In this document: piece after piece, positions 1-6,308 of the stretch | Layout of the letters: every line of letters begins with the position of its first letter | Position numbering within the stretch: position 1 is the first letter of the stretch | Source: Desulfobacterales bacterium HSG17 | GTDB lineage: Bacteria > Desulfobacterota > Desulfobacteria > Desulfobacterales > Desulfococcaceae | Assembly: GCA_030377945.1 (NCBI GenBank) | Contig: JAUCGD010000190.1 | Span: 1-6,314 of the forward strand | DNA: 6,314 nt | Direction of reading: 5' to 3' | Notes under the pieces: model-generated | The model's database searches: none | The model's input: the letters and a program-made list of their open reading frames with translations, nothing else | What the model was told of the DNA's origin: nothing | Position numbers and translations under genes: made by a program

Positions 1-75
1 AAAAAGAGATTCAAATTATACAGACAGGCAGTATAAAAGAAACCGGTTTACATTATCTTTAAAACTTATTTTTTG

Positions 76-82
76 AAAGGAG
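76..82 (+). promoter_or_regulatory. Ribosome binding site of the FecR-domain gene
   Basis: AAAGGAG lies 6 nt before the ATG at 89, a strong Shine-Dalgarno match that fixes this start. The 75 bases before it show no convincing promoter: a TATAAA at 32-37 has only a poor -35 partner. Confidence 0.8.
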
Positions 83-88
83 AGAAAA

Positions 89-991
89 ATGAAAAAAATA
101 ATAATTCCGATACTGTTGATACTGCTTTTTAACGCATTGTCATCAGCACAGGAATATGAAATCCTGGAAGATTTCAAACCTGGATTTGGAGAACCCATAG
201 GAATAATAGCAGATGCCCAGGGCCGGGCTGTCGTAATTCATGCAAAAACAGAACAGGCTTTTCGTCTGAAAAAAGGGATTCTTCTTTATAACGGAGATAC
301 ACTGGTTACCTATGAAGACGGCCGTCTCGGACTTCAATTTAAAGATAGCAGTACTTCATCAATTCTTTCAAATTCAAAAATCCGAATTGACCGCACCTTA
401 TATGATCCGGAAGCGGGTTATCGTTCTTCTTTTATAAGTTTAGTGAAGGGAAAAGCCCGTTTCTGGGTGAAAAAGCTTGTTGATTTCACAAAAAGGGATT
501 TTCAGGTAAAATCAAAAACAGCAATTGTCGGTGTAAGAGGCTCTGATTTTGTTGTAGATGCTTTGCCAAAAGGAATTCAGGTAAGCACTTTGGAAGATAC
601 AAGGTTGAAGCTATCTTTGTACCGCAATTGTAAAGAGAGCAGCGGATCGGAAAAAAATGACTGCCAGGTCAAACACTATGAACTTTCTGATTTTCAAAAA
701 GCAGTGGCTGCCGAAGATGCCCTGAAATTGGAAATCAGCACACTGACACAGGAAGAAATCCGCCTGATCCGGAAAAATTTTCCCCAGGTTACGCCGCTAG
801 ATAAAATTCCTGCACCTGATGCATTATATTATTCATCAGAAAATTATGTAAAAAATGATACTGAAACAGGTGCTGACACCATCAGCCTGGAAGAAATTGA
901 CACTGATTTTGACAGTATTGAAGATGATATTATGGATAATATTTCCGACCCGGAAATTGATTTGCCTACATATCCTTATGATCCGGGATAA
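89..991 (+). CDS. Secreted FecR-domain protein with acidic C-terminal tail
   Basis: The 300-residue product begins with a classical signal peptide: MKK, a hydrophobic core at residues 4-17, and a likely cleavage after SSA at residue 20. The protein should therefore act in the periplasm or outside the cell. Residues about 45-160 look like a FecR domain: an early segment with KKGILLYNGDTL, then GKARFWV at 121-127 and the hallmark VKSKTAIVGVRGSDFVV at 140-156. This beta-sandwich occurs in FecR sigma regulators and in many stand-alone exported proteins of Deltaproteobacteria. No transmembrane segment follows the signal peptide and no sigma factor is adjacent, so a FecR-type signalling role is not supported. 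Cys181 and Cys192 could form a disulfide. Residues about 257-292 are rich in Asp and Glu, which may bind calcium or a partner (inference). The start is set by a strong ribosome binding site, and the stop is TAA. It is transcribed convergently to the pyl operon and probably unrelated to it. Substrate and role are unknown. Confidence 0.85.
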   Translation: MKKIIIPILLILLFNALSSAQEYEILEDFKPGFGEPIGIIADAQGRAVVIHAKTEQAFRLKKGILLYNGDTLVTYEDGRLGLQFKDSSTSSILSNSKIRIDRTLYDPEAGYRSSFISLVKGKARFWVKKLVDFTKRDFQVKSKTAIVGVRGSDFVVDALPKGIQVSTLEDTRLKLSLYRNCKESSGSEKNDCQVKHYELSDFQKAVAAEDALKLEISTLTQEEIRLIRKNFPQVTPLDKIPAPDALYYSSENYVKNDTETGADTISLEEIDTDFDSIEDDIMDNISDPEIDLPTYPYDPG

Positions 992-1023
992 TATGGCGCA
1001 TCAGCAAAACATGAAAGACAACG

Positions 1024-1051
1024 GTAGAGACGCATGTCCATGCGTCTCTAC
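1024..1051. repeat. Perfect 13-bp inverted repeat (REP/MITE-like palindrome)
   Basis: GTAGAGACGCATG (1024-1036) is followed by a 2-base loop (TC) and its exact reverse complement CATGCGTCTCTAC (1039-1051). It lies 32 bp after the FecR-domain gene, where convergent transcription from the pyl operon would end. Neither strand has a T-run directly after the stem, so it is not a classical intrinsic terminator. GTAGAGACGC...GCGTCTCTAC palindromes are, from general knowledge, dispersed high-copy repeats in some cyanobacteria and Desulfobacterota genomes. A mobile REP-like element is therefore the preferred reading, possibly also acting as a transcription barrier or mRNA 3'-end stabiliser. Confidence 0.75.
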
Positions 1052-1088
1052 AATATGACCAGAATTTTTATACAAAATATTCATCTCT

Positions 1089-1585
1089 TTATTCTTCAAG
1101 GTTTCTCAAATAACAGGTATCTTTTTTACTAGATGCGGCGCATGTACAGGCAATGCGGTTTGAACCATATCCGGGCCCGATGCCGATAACTGAGCATACA
1201 CTTTTGAACGGGGATAAAACAGCGTTTTGGTTAATAGCAATATTTATCTTTTCCACCGGGATAATGCTGCAAAGAATTGCCTGTTCTTCATCATAACATA
1301 AACCGCATGATTTAGGAATTTGACAGATTCCTCAGGGTTCAGTTTAAAAATTTGTCCATTGGCATGTTGAACATAACCGATTTCCCCTGATTTTCGATTT
1401 GTACTTAAACCATTGGAATACAGCCGCGGATGACCAATTGCCTTTCATGGCTTCAAGCATCTTTTTTGCAAGATACATAATCCTGTCTGAATTGCCGGAC
1501 ACTTTTATTTTCCTGGCCAGGTCATCTAAGGATACACTAATCTCAAGCCTGGGAATGCCTGTAATTTTGTATCAAATGATTTCAT
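1089..1585 (-). pseudogene. Frameshifted remnant of a cysteine-rich protein downstream of pylSc
   Basis: Minus-strand reading gives consecutive coding-like pieces in changing frames. An ATG at 1585 gives MKSF. A second frame (1571-1344) gives ITGIPRLEISVSLDDLARK and continues to KKMLEAMK near 1445. A third frame (1444-1244, after a TGA at 1447-1445) gives IGHPRLYSNGLSTNRKSGE and on through GYVQHANGQIFKLNPEESVK. A fourth piece (1331-1089), in the frame of the ATG, gives CGLCYDEEQAILCSIIPVEK and ends CTCAASSKKDTCYLRNLEE before TAA. Joined, they make about 165 residues with eight cysteines in the last 80. No piece alone has a proper start and length. The ATG sits 9 nt after the pylSc stop, so the ancestral gene was probably the last member of the operon. 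The family is not recognised. The layout (LARKIKV-like start, a CG motif mid-protein, Cys-rich end) vaguely recalls B12-dependent methionine synthase activation-domain proteins found beside corrinoid methyltransferases, but this is weak. Assembly indels are an alternative to true decay. Confidence 0.55.
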
Positions 1586-1594
1586 AAGCCTATA

Positions 1595-2500
1595 TTAAAT
1601 TTTTAGACAGATGCTGTCCAGATAAGTAAGATTCCTGGACCACCTGCTGATAGATGAATCTCCCTTTGACACCATTAGAAGTCTTTCAATTCCGAACCCA
1701 ATGCCCACCCAGGTATCTGTGATGCCCCAGGCAGAATCAAGGGGATGAGGCCCTATTGCCCCGGAGGCTACTTCTATCTTTTCTTTTCCTGCTATTACGT
1801 CAATTGTTGAACCATACACCTCTGAATCCTCTTTTTCCAAAGTATAAGTTTTAATACCTGCGGCCTGCATGATAATTTTTGCAATTGACTCCAGCCTGTT
1901 ATTTCTCTCTTCTTCATCAATTCCCATTTCAACAATATTGAGCATTGTAAATTCATTGCAGTGACTGGCTCCTTTGGATTCTTTACGAAAACATGACCCG
2001 ATTTCATAAAAACGGATTGGGCGCAGGTTTAAACGGCTCAAATCCTGCATCAAGCTGTACAGGTTGGTAGCAAGCATGGGTCTGAGGCATTGTTTATCAT
2101 TCAGCCAGAACACCTGCTTTGAAAGGGGGTGAGCCTGGCTAATGTTTATTTTTTCAAGAGCCTTTTGTGTTATGATTGTGGGTGTTGAAACCTTTGTATA
2201 GCCATTTGTAAAAAGCTCGTCTTCTATGTTTTCACATAATTGCTGAATTGCAGTTTTTTTTACATGGGTTAAGAGGTCGGTGAGTTTTTCTTTTTCAGCT
2301 TTAACCTGTTTTTTTTCTAGTTGCTGGAACAACTTGTTTCTTTGGTTTGACGAGATAGAATTTCCAGATAATTGGCCCTGATTTATATTAACCGGGTCTA
2401 TATTAACCTGATTTATATTAACCTGATCTATATTAACCGGGTCTATATTAAGTTGTTTGAAGCGCCTGATCTGGGTCTGTGTCCATTTTTCATGATCCAT
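1595..2500 (-). CDS. pylSc: Pyrrolysyl-tRNA synthetase, catalytic subunit PylSc
   Basis: This class II aminoacyl-tRNA synthetase attaches pyrrolysine to the UAG-reading tRNA-Pyl in the cytoplasm. The 301 residues match the bacterial catalytic half; Desulfitobacterium PylSc has about 288. The archaeal N-terminal tRNA-binding domain is absent and is usually supplied by a separate PylSn. Residues 1-18 (MDHEKWTQTQIRRFKQLN) match the bacterial PylSc first helix. Then comes a five-unit repeat insert (about 18-42). The catalytic core runs from about 85: CLRPMLATNLY at 138-148, motif 2 as CFRKES at 170-175, FTMLN at 184-188, VYG at 228-230, W264, and motif 3 as GFGIERLL at 268-275. Compared with M. 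mazei PylS, the pocket positions A302, L305, Y306, N346, Y384 and W417 are kept (A144, L147, Y148, N188, Y229, W264), while L309 is Met151 and C348 is Val190. The start is ATG with GGGGAG 5 nt upstream, 13 nt after pylD. The stop is TAA. Confidence 0.95.
   Translation of the reverse strand: MDHEKWTQTQIRRFKQLNIDPVNIDQVNINQVNIDPVNINQGQLSGNSISSNQRNKLFQQLEKKQVKAEKEKLTDLLTHVKKTAIQQLCENIEDELFTNGYTKVSTPTIITQKALEKINISQAHPLSKQVFWLNDKQCLRPMLATNLYSLMQDLSRLNLRPIRFYEIGSCFRKESKGASHCNEFTMLNIVEMGIDEEERNNRLESIAKIIMQAAGIKTYTLEKEDSEVYGSTIDVIAGKEKIEVASGAIGPHPLDSAWGITDTWVGIGFGIERLLMVSKGDSSISRWSRNLTYLDSICLKI
2377..2450 (-). repeat. 15-bp in-frame tandem repeat inside pylSc
   Basis: About five units with a period of 15 bases occur here; the plus-strand unit is TATATTAACC followed by GGGTC or TGATT/TGATC. 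Complete units begin at 2384, 2399, 2414 and 2429, with partial units at both ends. The first and fourth complete units are identical, and the second and third differ at one base. Because 15 is a multiple of three, the reading frame is kept. The array encodes a pentapeptide repeat, Asn-Ile-(Asp/Asn)-(Pro/Gln)-Val, over about residues 18-42 of PylSc. Such arrays grow or shrink by replication slippage, so copy number may differ between strains. Confidence 0.92.
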
Positions 2501-2505
2501 ACTGT

Positions 2506-2511
2506 CTCCCC
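2506..2511 (-). promoter_or_regulatory. Ribosome binding site of pylSc
   Basis: GGGGAG on the minus strand lies 5 nt before the ATG at 2500, in the 13-nt gap after the pylD stop. It supports translation starting at the first Met, upstream of the repeat, so the repeat is part of the made protein. Confidence 0.75.
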
Positions 2512-2513
2512 TG

Positions 2514-3347
2514 TCATAAAAGCATTTTTACTGCCATTGATGCAACACCCAGTTCAAGTTTATCATGTATCAGCCTGTTTTTGAGCAAATCGAAGCCCTT
2601 TTCCGAAACTCCCAGAGGAACACCCGGAGAAGCCAGTTTCAGGGTGTTGGTGATAAGCCTGTCCGGGATAGTGTTATGAGACGGTGTTGCATCAAGGATA
2701 AATGAATATGAAGAATTCCGATTTGGAAAGTCCCTTATTATTTTTATCTCTTGTTTTTTAAATCCTTTTTTAAGCTTATTTCCTAATCTTTCAGTAGCTT
2801 TCAAATCCAGATCATATAAAGCAATATCTGCTCCGCGCTCTAATAATTTTTCTGCACCTGCTTTGCCAACAGGGCCGCATCCCATAACAAGAGCCGGTTT
2901 ATTTTTAATTCCGCCTGCAATCAGGTCAAGAGCCGCAGCAAAAACCCGCCCGGTTGCTTCCGAGTTATCTGCAAGCTGTCTGGTATCCAGGTTTATCCCG
3001 ATAAACCGGTCATCATCTGCGGTCATGACTGCACCAGCCATGTTTTCAAAAGCAGAAGCAAGACCGGAAATATCAGAGGTTTTGGAAACTTTTGCATTAA
3101 ACCCTAAATAATTCAGTATATCACATACGGTTTGGGAAAAATCCGTAATCATTCCCTGTCCTGATGTAATTGGAATAACATGGATAGAAAATGATTTAAT
3201 CTTATTTTGTATGGTTTCTTTTTCTACATCCCATGCATGACATGCTATTTCTAAAATGGAACTGCCTGTTATTTTTTTAAGCTTTTCATCATACAAAGAA
3301 AGATTGGAAGAGATATGACAGATATCATTGTGTCTTAATCGGGTCAT
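2514..3347 (-). CDS. pylD: Pyrrolysine biosynthesis dehydrogenase PylD
   Basis: PylD carries out the last step of pyrrolysine synthesis. It oxidises the terminal amine of the ornithine part of 3-methylornithyl-N6-lysine to a semialdehyde with NAD+, and the product cyclises to the pyrroline ring. The 277 residues have the family's two parts. The N-terminal region (1 to about 145) includes SGQGMITDFSQTV at 62-74 and ADDDRFIGINLDTR at 110-123. The Rossmann domain has VMGCGPVGKAG at 154-164 (GxGxxG at Gly156, Gly158 and Gly161) and the acidic end of strand two at YDLD (178-181), which fits NAD(H) preference. ILDATPSHNTIPD and the C-terminal GVPLGVSEKG also suit the family. The ATG directly follows the TAA of pylC with no spacer, implying translational coupling. 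The stop is TGA, 13 nt before pylSc. The function is assigned from sequence recognition together with the pylBC context. Confidence 0.94.
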   Translation of the reverse strand: MTRLRHNDICHISSNLSLYDEKLKKITGSSILEIACHAWDVEKETIQNKIKSFSIHVIPITSGQGMITDFSQTVCDILNYLGFNAKVSKTSDISGLASAFENMAGAVMTADDDRFIGINLDTRQLADNSEATGRVFAAALDLIAGGIKNKPALVMGCGPVGKAGAEKLLERGADIALYDLDLKATERLGNKLKKGFKKQEIKIIRDFPNRNSSYSFILDATPSHNTIPDRLITNTLKLASPGVPLGVSEKGFDLLKNRLIHDKLELGVASMAVKMLL

Positions 3348-4535
3348 TTATTTTTTTATCCCTGTTTCAGGTTGTTTCCTGCTAATCCTGTGCTGGCAGG
3401 CTCTTATATTTTTATAACACAAATCCCTTTTACCTTTTATTTCATCAAAAGATAACCCGGTGAAGATCATGGTTGCAACCCATTTATGTTTGTTTTTATG
3501 AAAACTTGTCAGGGCTTCATCAGTTCCCAAAAATTTGGGTTTCAGGATTAAAGGACCGTCTTGGGCCATTAGATGCTCGCCAGGGAATTCTATTTGGGAC
3601 CCGGTTACTTTAATATGCTCAATCCAGACAGGCTGTTCAAACTTTATTTTGGTTTTAATTTTCCTGTTCAGAACCTGGTTTATCAGAATTTCTACCATAT
3701 TAATGCCTGTGGAAAAATATACGGTCATTGGGGTCTGGCTTGGCAGCCTGGCATCTATTTCCAGGAGTTTAAGTTCATTATTATGATAAATTGCTTCAAG
3801 ATCCATGATTCCGTTTAATTGAATTTTTTCAGCTATGGCTATGGCTGTTTTTTTGAACTCAATGGCCTTATTTTCTGGCAGGTCTGCTGGGGCTTTCACT
3901 TGATTGCAGTCCCAATTTTTATCCATTCCAAGCTCTGTAACCTGGAAAGCATGATAATATCCTGGCTTTCCAATAACTTCTATTGAATATGAAGGGCCGT
4001 CAACAAATTCCTGTATGACCATATTTTCTGAAAAACTGCTGTTTTTCAGTTGATTAGATAATTCGGTTTGATTTTCAACAATTTTGATGCCTCTACTGCC
4101 GCTTTCATTATCAGGTTTAATCATTACAGGAAACTTGCACCCAGGCCAGGGCTGCGGTATTGGCAGGTTCATTTCTTGAAAAAGCCTGTCTGATTCTATT
4201 TTTGAACTTGAAATGGCATATGCACCAGGATCAAATGCAAGGGCAATGTTTTTTGCCTGGCTCCAGTCCAGGAGTAGATGAAGTACTTCCGGGTCTTCAA
4301 CAGCAGGCAGGATTATATCAATACAGGGGATGCAGGAAAGAATTGAATTGTATATAATCAAATCAGGCGGTATGGAATTTTCTTTACTAAATTCAAACTC
4401 CAAAAAATAATCGCACAATTTGGAAGCAGGTGCATTCTTGTTTTTATCAATTAACAGGGTCTTCCATCCTGCTTTTTTAGCAAGATAAATTGCTTCAAGC
4501 CCCTGGAGTTTACCCCCTATTACAGCTATCAGCAT
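3348..4535 (-). CDS. pylC: 3-methylornithine--L-lysine ligase PylC
   Basis: PylC is an ATP-grasp ligase that joins (3R)-3-methyl-D-ornithine to the epsilon-amine of L-lysine with ATP, the second step of pyrrolysine synthesis. The 395-residue product opens with a Rossmann-like pre-ATP-grasp domain containing MLIAVIGGKLQGLEA (1-15). The ATP-grasp fold follows: VMIKPDNESGSRG at 137-149 supplies the lysine and the glycine-rich loop, and QEFVDGPSYSIEV at 175-187 and LLEIDARLPSQTP at 257-269 supply ATP- and metal-binding acidic residues (Glu259, Asp261). The protein is slightly longer than the archaeal enzyme as recalled, with a basic C-terminal tail (SRKQPETGIKK). The ATG overlaps the end of pylB by 7 bases (ATGCTGA), so translation is probably coupled. 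The stop TAA abuts the pylD ATG. Related ATP-grasp families such as carbamoyl-phosphate synthase-like ligases are the only alternative, and the pylB/pylD neighbours rule against them. Confidence 0.95.
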   Translation of the reverse strand: MLIAVIGGKLQGLEAIYLAKKAGWKTLLIDKNKNAPASKLCDYFLEFEFSKENSIPPDLIIYNSILSCIPCIDIILPAVEDPEVLHLLLDWSQAKNIALAFDPGAYAISSSKIESDRLFQEMNLPIPQPWPGCKFPVMIKPDNESGSRGIKIVENQTELSNQLKNSSFSENMVIQEFVDGPSYSIEVIGKPGYYHAFQVTELGMDKNWDCNQVKAPADLPENKAIEFKKTAIAIAEKIQLNGIMDLEAIYHNNELKLLEIDARLPSQTPMTVYFSTGINMVEILINQVLNRKIKTKIKFEQPVWIEHIKVTGSQIEFPGEHLMAQDGPLILKPKFLGTDEALTSFHKNKHKWVATMIFTGLSFDEIKGKRDLCYKNIRACQHRISRKQPETGIKK

Positions 4536-5644
4536 ACCTGTTTCACTTTTTCGTGTCCTTTTTTTAATACCTTATTCTGTCTGTTACGAATCCATGACAG
4601 GTATTCTTTCCTTGTTGCTGCCTTAAGTCCGCATTGTTCCAGGACAGGAAGGATATAATCAATTGTTCTTCGTGATTCTTCGATATCCAGGGAGTGATTT
4701 GCAACACCTGCAAGCCCCCTGTCTGCCGGAACAATAGAAGTAACAACATTTGCGCCTGCATCCAGCCTCGCTTTAAGACCTGAAAGCCCGTCCACGTCAA
4801 GGGAAGCAGGTATCAGCCTCTCCGGCATCAATAAACGCATCACTGCAATACAGATCAGTTCCTGCATCCGGGACTGCTTGGGAAAAACGGCCATGGGTGT
4901 ATCTGCCTGGGGGATAAAGGTCATAACCCTGACCTGGTCTGCCTGGCTGTTTTTCATTTTTAAAAGTGAATGAGCCAGATCATCTGTGGATTCTCCCACG
5001 CCAGTAAGGATTCCTTCCTCAATCAACAGCCCGTTGTTTTTAGCAGACTGCTTTTTAGCCAGTCTCAGTTCAAACTTTTGTCCCGGCCTGAGACAGCTGT
5101 AAAGTTTCCGGTTAAATGTTTCCTGATAACATGCATACCAGGTAACACCCATACCGGCTAATTCACTTATAATCTTATCCGGGATAATGCCTGGTGAGAT
5201 CATGACAGGAAGCCCGGTATCATTAATAACACGCCCTGTCATTTTAACCAGGTCGTAAAATTTGGGGTCACTGGCATTGGACATATCCGGGTCTTCACCC
5301 ATGGTCAAATCAATCAGGTGAACACCTGCTTCAGATAATTCCCTGGCAGTTTCCAGGATTTCCTGCCCTGATTTACGGTAACGGGTAAGCTGGTAATTTG
5401 ACGATCTGAAGTGGCAGAAATTACAATTATTTTGGCAATAAGTTGAAAAATAAACAAATCCGTAAAAGAAAATACCTTTGTTAAATTTCCTGTTCCTGAT
5501 GTTTCTGGCTTCCTTAAAAAGCAGTTCAATTTCATCAGGCTTTTTAATTATTTCAAGAAGATATTTTAATTCATGTTTTTTAACATGGCTGCCTTGCTTT
5601 AATCGATCTATTATTTCAGCAATATTCAGACCGGCAGATTTCAA
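4529..5644 (-). CDS. pylB: 3-methylornithine synthase PylB (radical SAM)
   Basis: PylB is a radical SAM mutase that isomerises L-lysine to (3R)-3-methyl-D-ornithine, the first step of pyrrolysine synthesis. The 371 residues contain the iron-sulfur motif CxxxCxxC as YCQNNCNFC (Cys70, Cys74, Cys77), preceded by GFVYFSTY as in archaeal PylB. The TIM-barrel motifs follow: LIDLTMGEDPDM (110-121), MISPGIIPD (148-156), GILTGVGESTDDL (211-223) and VMTFIPQADTPM (240-251). PASLDVDGL at 279-287 gives Ser281 and Asp283, and Arg239 lies in QVRVMTF; they appear to correspond to the substrate-binding Ser277, Asp279 and Arg235 recalled for the Methanosarcina enzyme, with a constant offset of four. The start is TTG, not ATG: it is preceded by AAGAAGAGG at 5650-5658, and no in-frame Met occurs until residue 115, well past the cluster-binding cysteines. 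It lies 31 nt after the corrinoid protein gene and overlaps pylC by 7 bases. BioB/HydE-type relatives share the fold but not this context. Confidence 0.95.
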   Translation of the reverse strand: MKSAGLNIAEIIDRLKQGSHVKKHELKYLLEIIKKPDEIELLFKEARNIRNRKFNKGIFFYGFVYFSTYCQNNCNFCHFRSSNYQLTRYRKSGQEILETARELSEAGVHLIDLTMGEDPDMSNASDPKFYDLVKMTGRVINDTGLPVMISPGIIPDKIISELAGMGVTWYACYQETFNRKLYSCLRPGQKFELRLAKKQSAKNNGLLIEEGILTGVGESTDDLAHSLLKMKNSQADQVRVMTFIPQADTPMAVFPKQSRMQELICIAVMRLLMPERLIPASLDVDGLSGLKARLDAGANVVTSIVPADRGLAGVANHSLDIEESRRTIDYILPVLEQCGLKAATRKEYLSWIRNRQNKVLKKGHEKVKQVC

Positions 5645-5649
5645 AATAT

Positions 5650-5658
5650 CCTCTTCTT
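5650..5658 (-). promoter_or_regulatory. Ribosome binding site fixing the TTG start of pylB
   Basis: AAGAAGAGG on the minus strand ends 5 nt before the TTG at 5644-5642. The frame is closed by a TGA a few codons upstream, and there is no ATG in that interval. TTG is therefore the only well-placed initiation codon. Confidence 0.75.
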
Positions 5659-5675
5659 GATTAAATCAGACAAAA

Positions 5676-6308
5676 TCAGGCAACAAGAGTTTTGGCAAGC
5701 CTGGCAGCAGAACCTGCATCCGGTGCAAAACCGTCAGCACCGATTTCATCGGCAAATGCCTGGGTCACAGGTGCCCCGCCTATCATTATTTTTACTTTAT
5801 CCCTTAAACCGGCTTGGGCAAGAGCATCCACTGTCTGTTTCATCATTGGCATTGTTGTTGTTAATAATGCAGACAGGCAAATGATTTTGGGATTTTTTTC
5901 CTTAACCTGGGTAACAAAATCCGCGGGTCCAATATCCACTCCCAGGTTATGGACTGTCATGCCCGCACTTTCCAGCATCATGGCCACAAGGTTTTTACCA
6001 ATATCATGGAGATCGCCTTTAACTGTTCCGATAAGTGCGACACCGCCGCCTAATGTATCACTATCACTCAGCAAGGGTTTTAAAATAGCAACACATTCAC
6101 TCATTGACTGGGCAGCCATAAGAACTTCAGGGATAAACATATCACCCTTTTCCATTTTTTCGCCGACAATATCCATCCCGGAAATAAGCCCCTTGCTTAA
6201 TATTTCTGCTGCGGGAATATTTTCAGCAAGCGCGCTGTTAACCAGTTCAAGGAGTTTATCTTTCTCGCATTTTACCAGGGTCTCCTGGATTGCATTAAAA
6301 TCTGCCAT
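5676..6308 (-). CDS. Methyltransferase corrinoid protein (MttC/MtbC type)
   Basis: This is a cobalamin-binding methyl carrier. It accepts a methyl group on its cobalt from a substrate-specific methyltransferase, typically MttB, MtbB or MtmB for methylated amines, and passes it to a second methyltransferase. The 210 residues have the usual two domains. The N-terminal four-helix cap (about 1-85) includes GMDIVGEKMEKGDMFIPEVL at 44-63. The Rossmann-like B12 domain follows, with TVKGDLHDIGKNLV at 95-108 giving the DxHxxG base-off signature (Asp99, His101, Gly104), then SALLTTTMPMM at 146-156 and the GGAPV loop at 177-181. Length is typical. It begins with ATG six bases from the window edge, so its ribosome binding site and promoter are only just outside. 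The stop is TGA, 31 nt before pylB, which suggests one operon. The exact amine substrate cannot be told from this protein alone, because the partner methyltransferase is not in the window. Methanol- or methoxy-compound-specific relatives share the fold, but the pyl genes favour a methylamine-type system. Confidence 0.92.
   Translation of the reverse strand: MADFNAIQETLVKCEKDKLLELVNSALAENIPAAEILSKGLISGMDIVGEKMEKGDMFIPEVLMAAQSMSECVAILKPLLSDSDTLGGGVALIGTVKGDLHDIGKNLVAMMLESAGMTVHNLGVDIGPADFVTQVKEKNPKIICLSALLTTTMPMMKQTVDALAQAGLRDKVKIMIGGAPVTQAFADEIGADGFAPDAGSAARLAKTLVA

Noticed and set aside
1024..1051. Palindrome as a rho-independent terminator
   Set aside because: The stem is strong, but neither strand has a T-run directly after it and the loop is only two bases.
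855..1058. Plus-strand 67-codon open frame overlapping the end of the FecR-domain gene
   Set aside because: It is an out-of-frame shadow of a well-supported gene and runs into the palindrome.
1526..1585. Short minus-strand reading frame MKSFDTKLQ... ending at an in-frame TAG (1528-1526) that could be read as pyrrolysine
   Set aside because: Read-through would add only six residues before a TAA. The coding signal after the first few codons lies in another frame, so the TAG is better explained by frameshift decay.
1089..1585. The broken gene after pylSc as a decayed PylSn
   Set aside because: It occupies the place of pylSn in the Desulfitobacterium order, but I see none of the PylSn hallmarks (basic NSR..AR segment followed by a CxxC zinc motif) in the joined translation.
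1399..1587. Plus-strand 62-codon open frame
   Set aside because: It is antisense to the frameshifted minus-strand remnant, has no ribosome binding site and has no recognisable features.
2377..2450. Tandem repeats as a CRISPR array or an operator/iteron array
   Set aside because: The units are contiguous 15-mers without spacers, keep the reading frame and lie inside a conserved gene, so a coding minisatellite is simpler.
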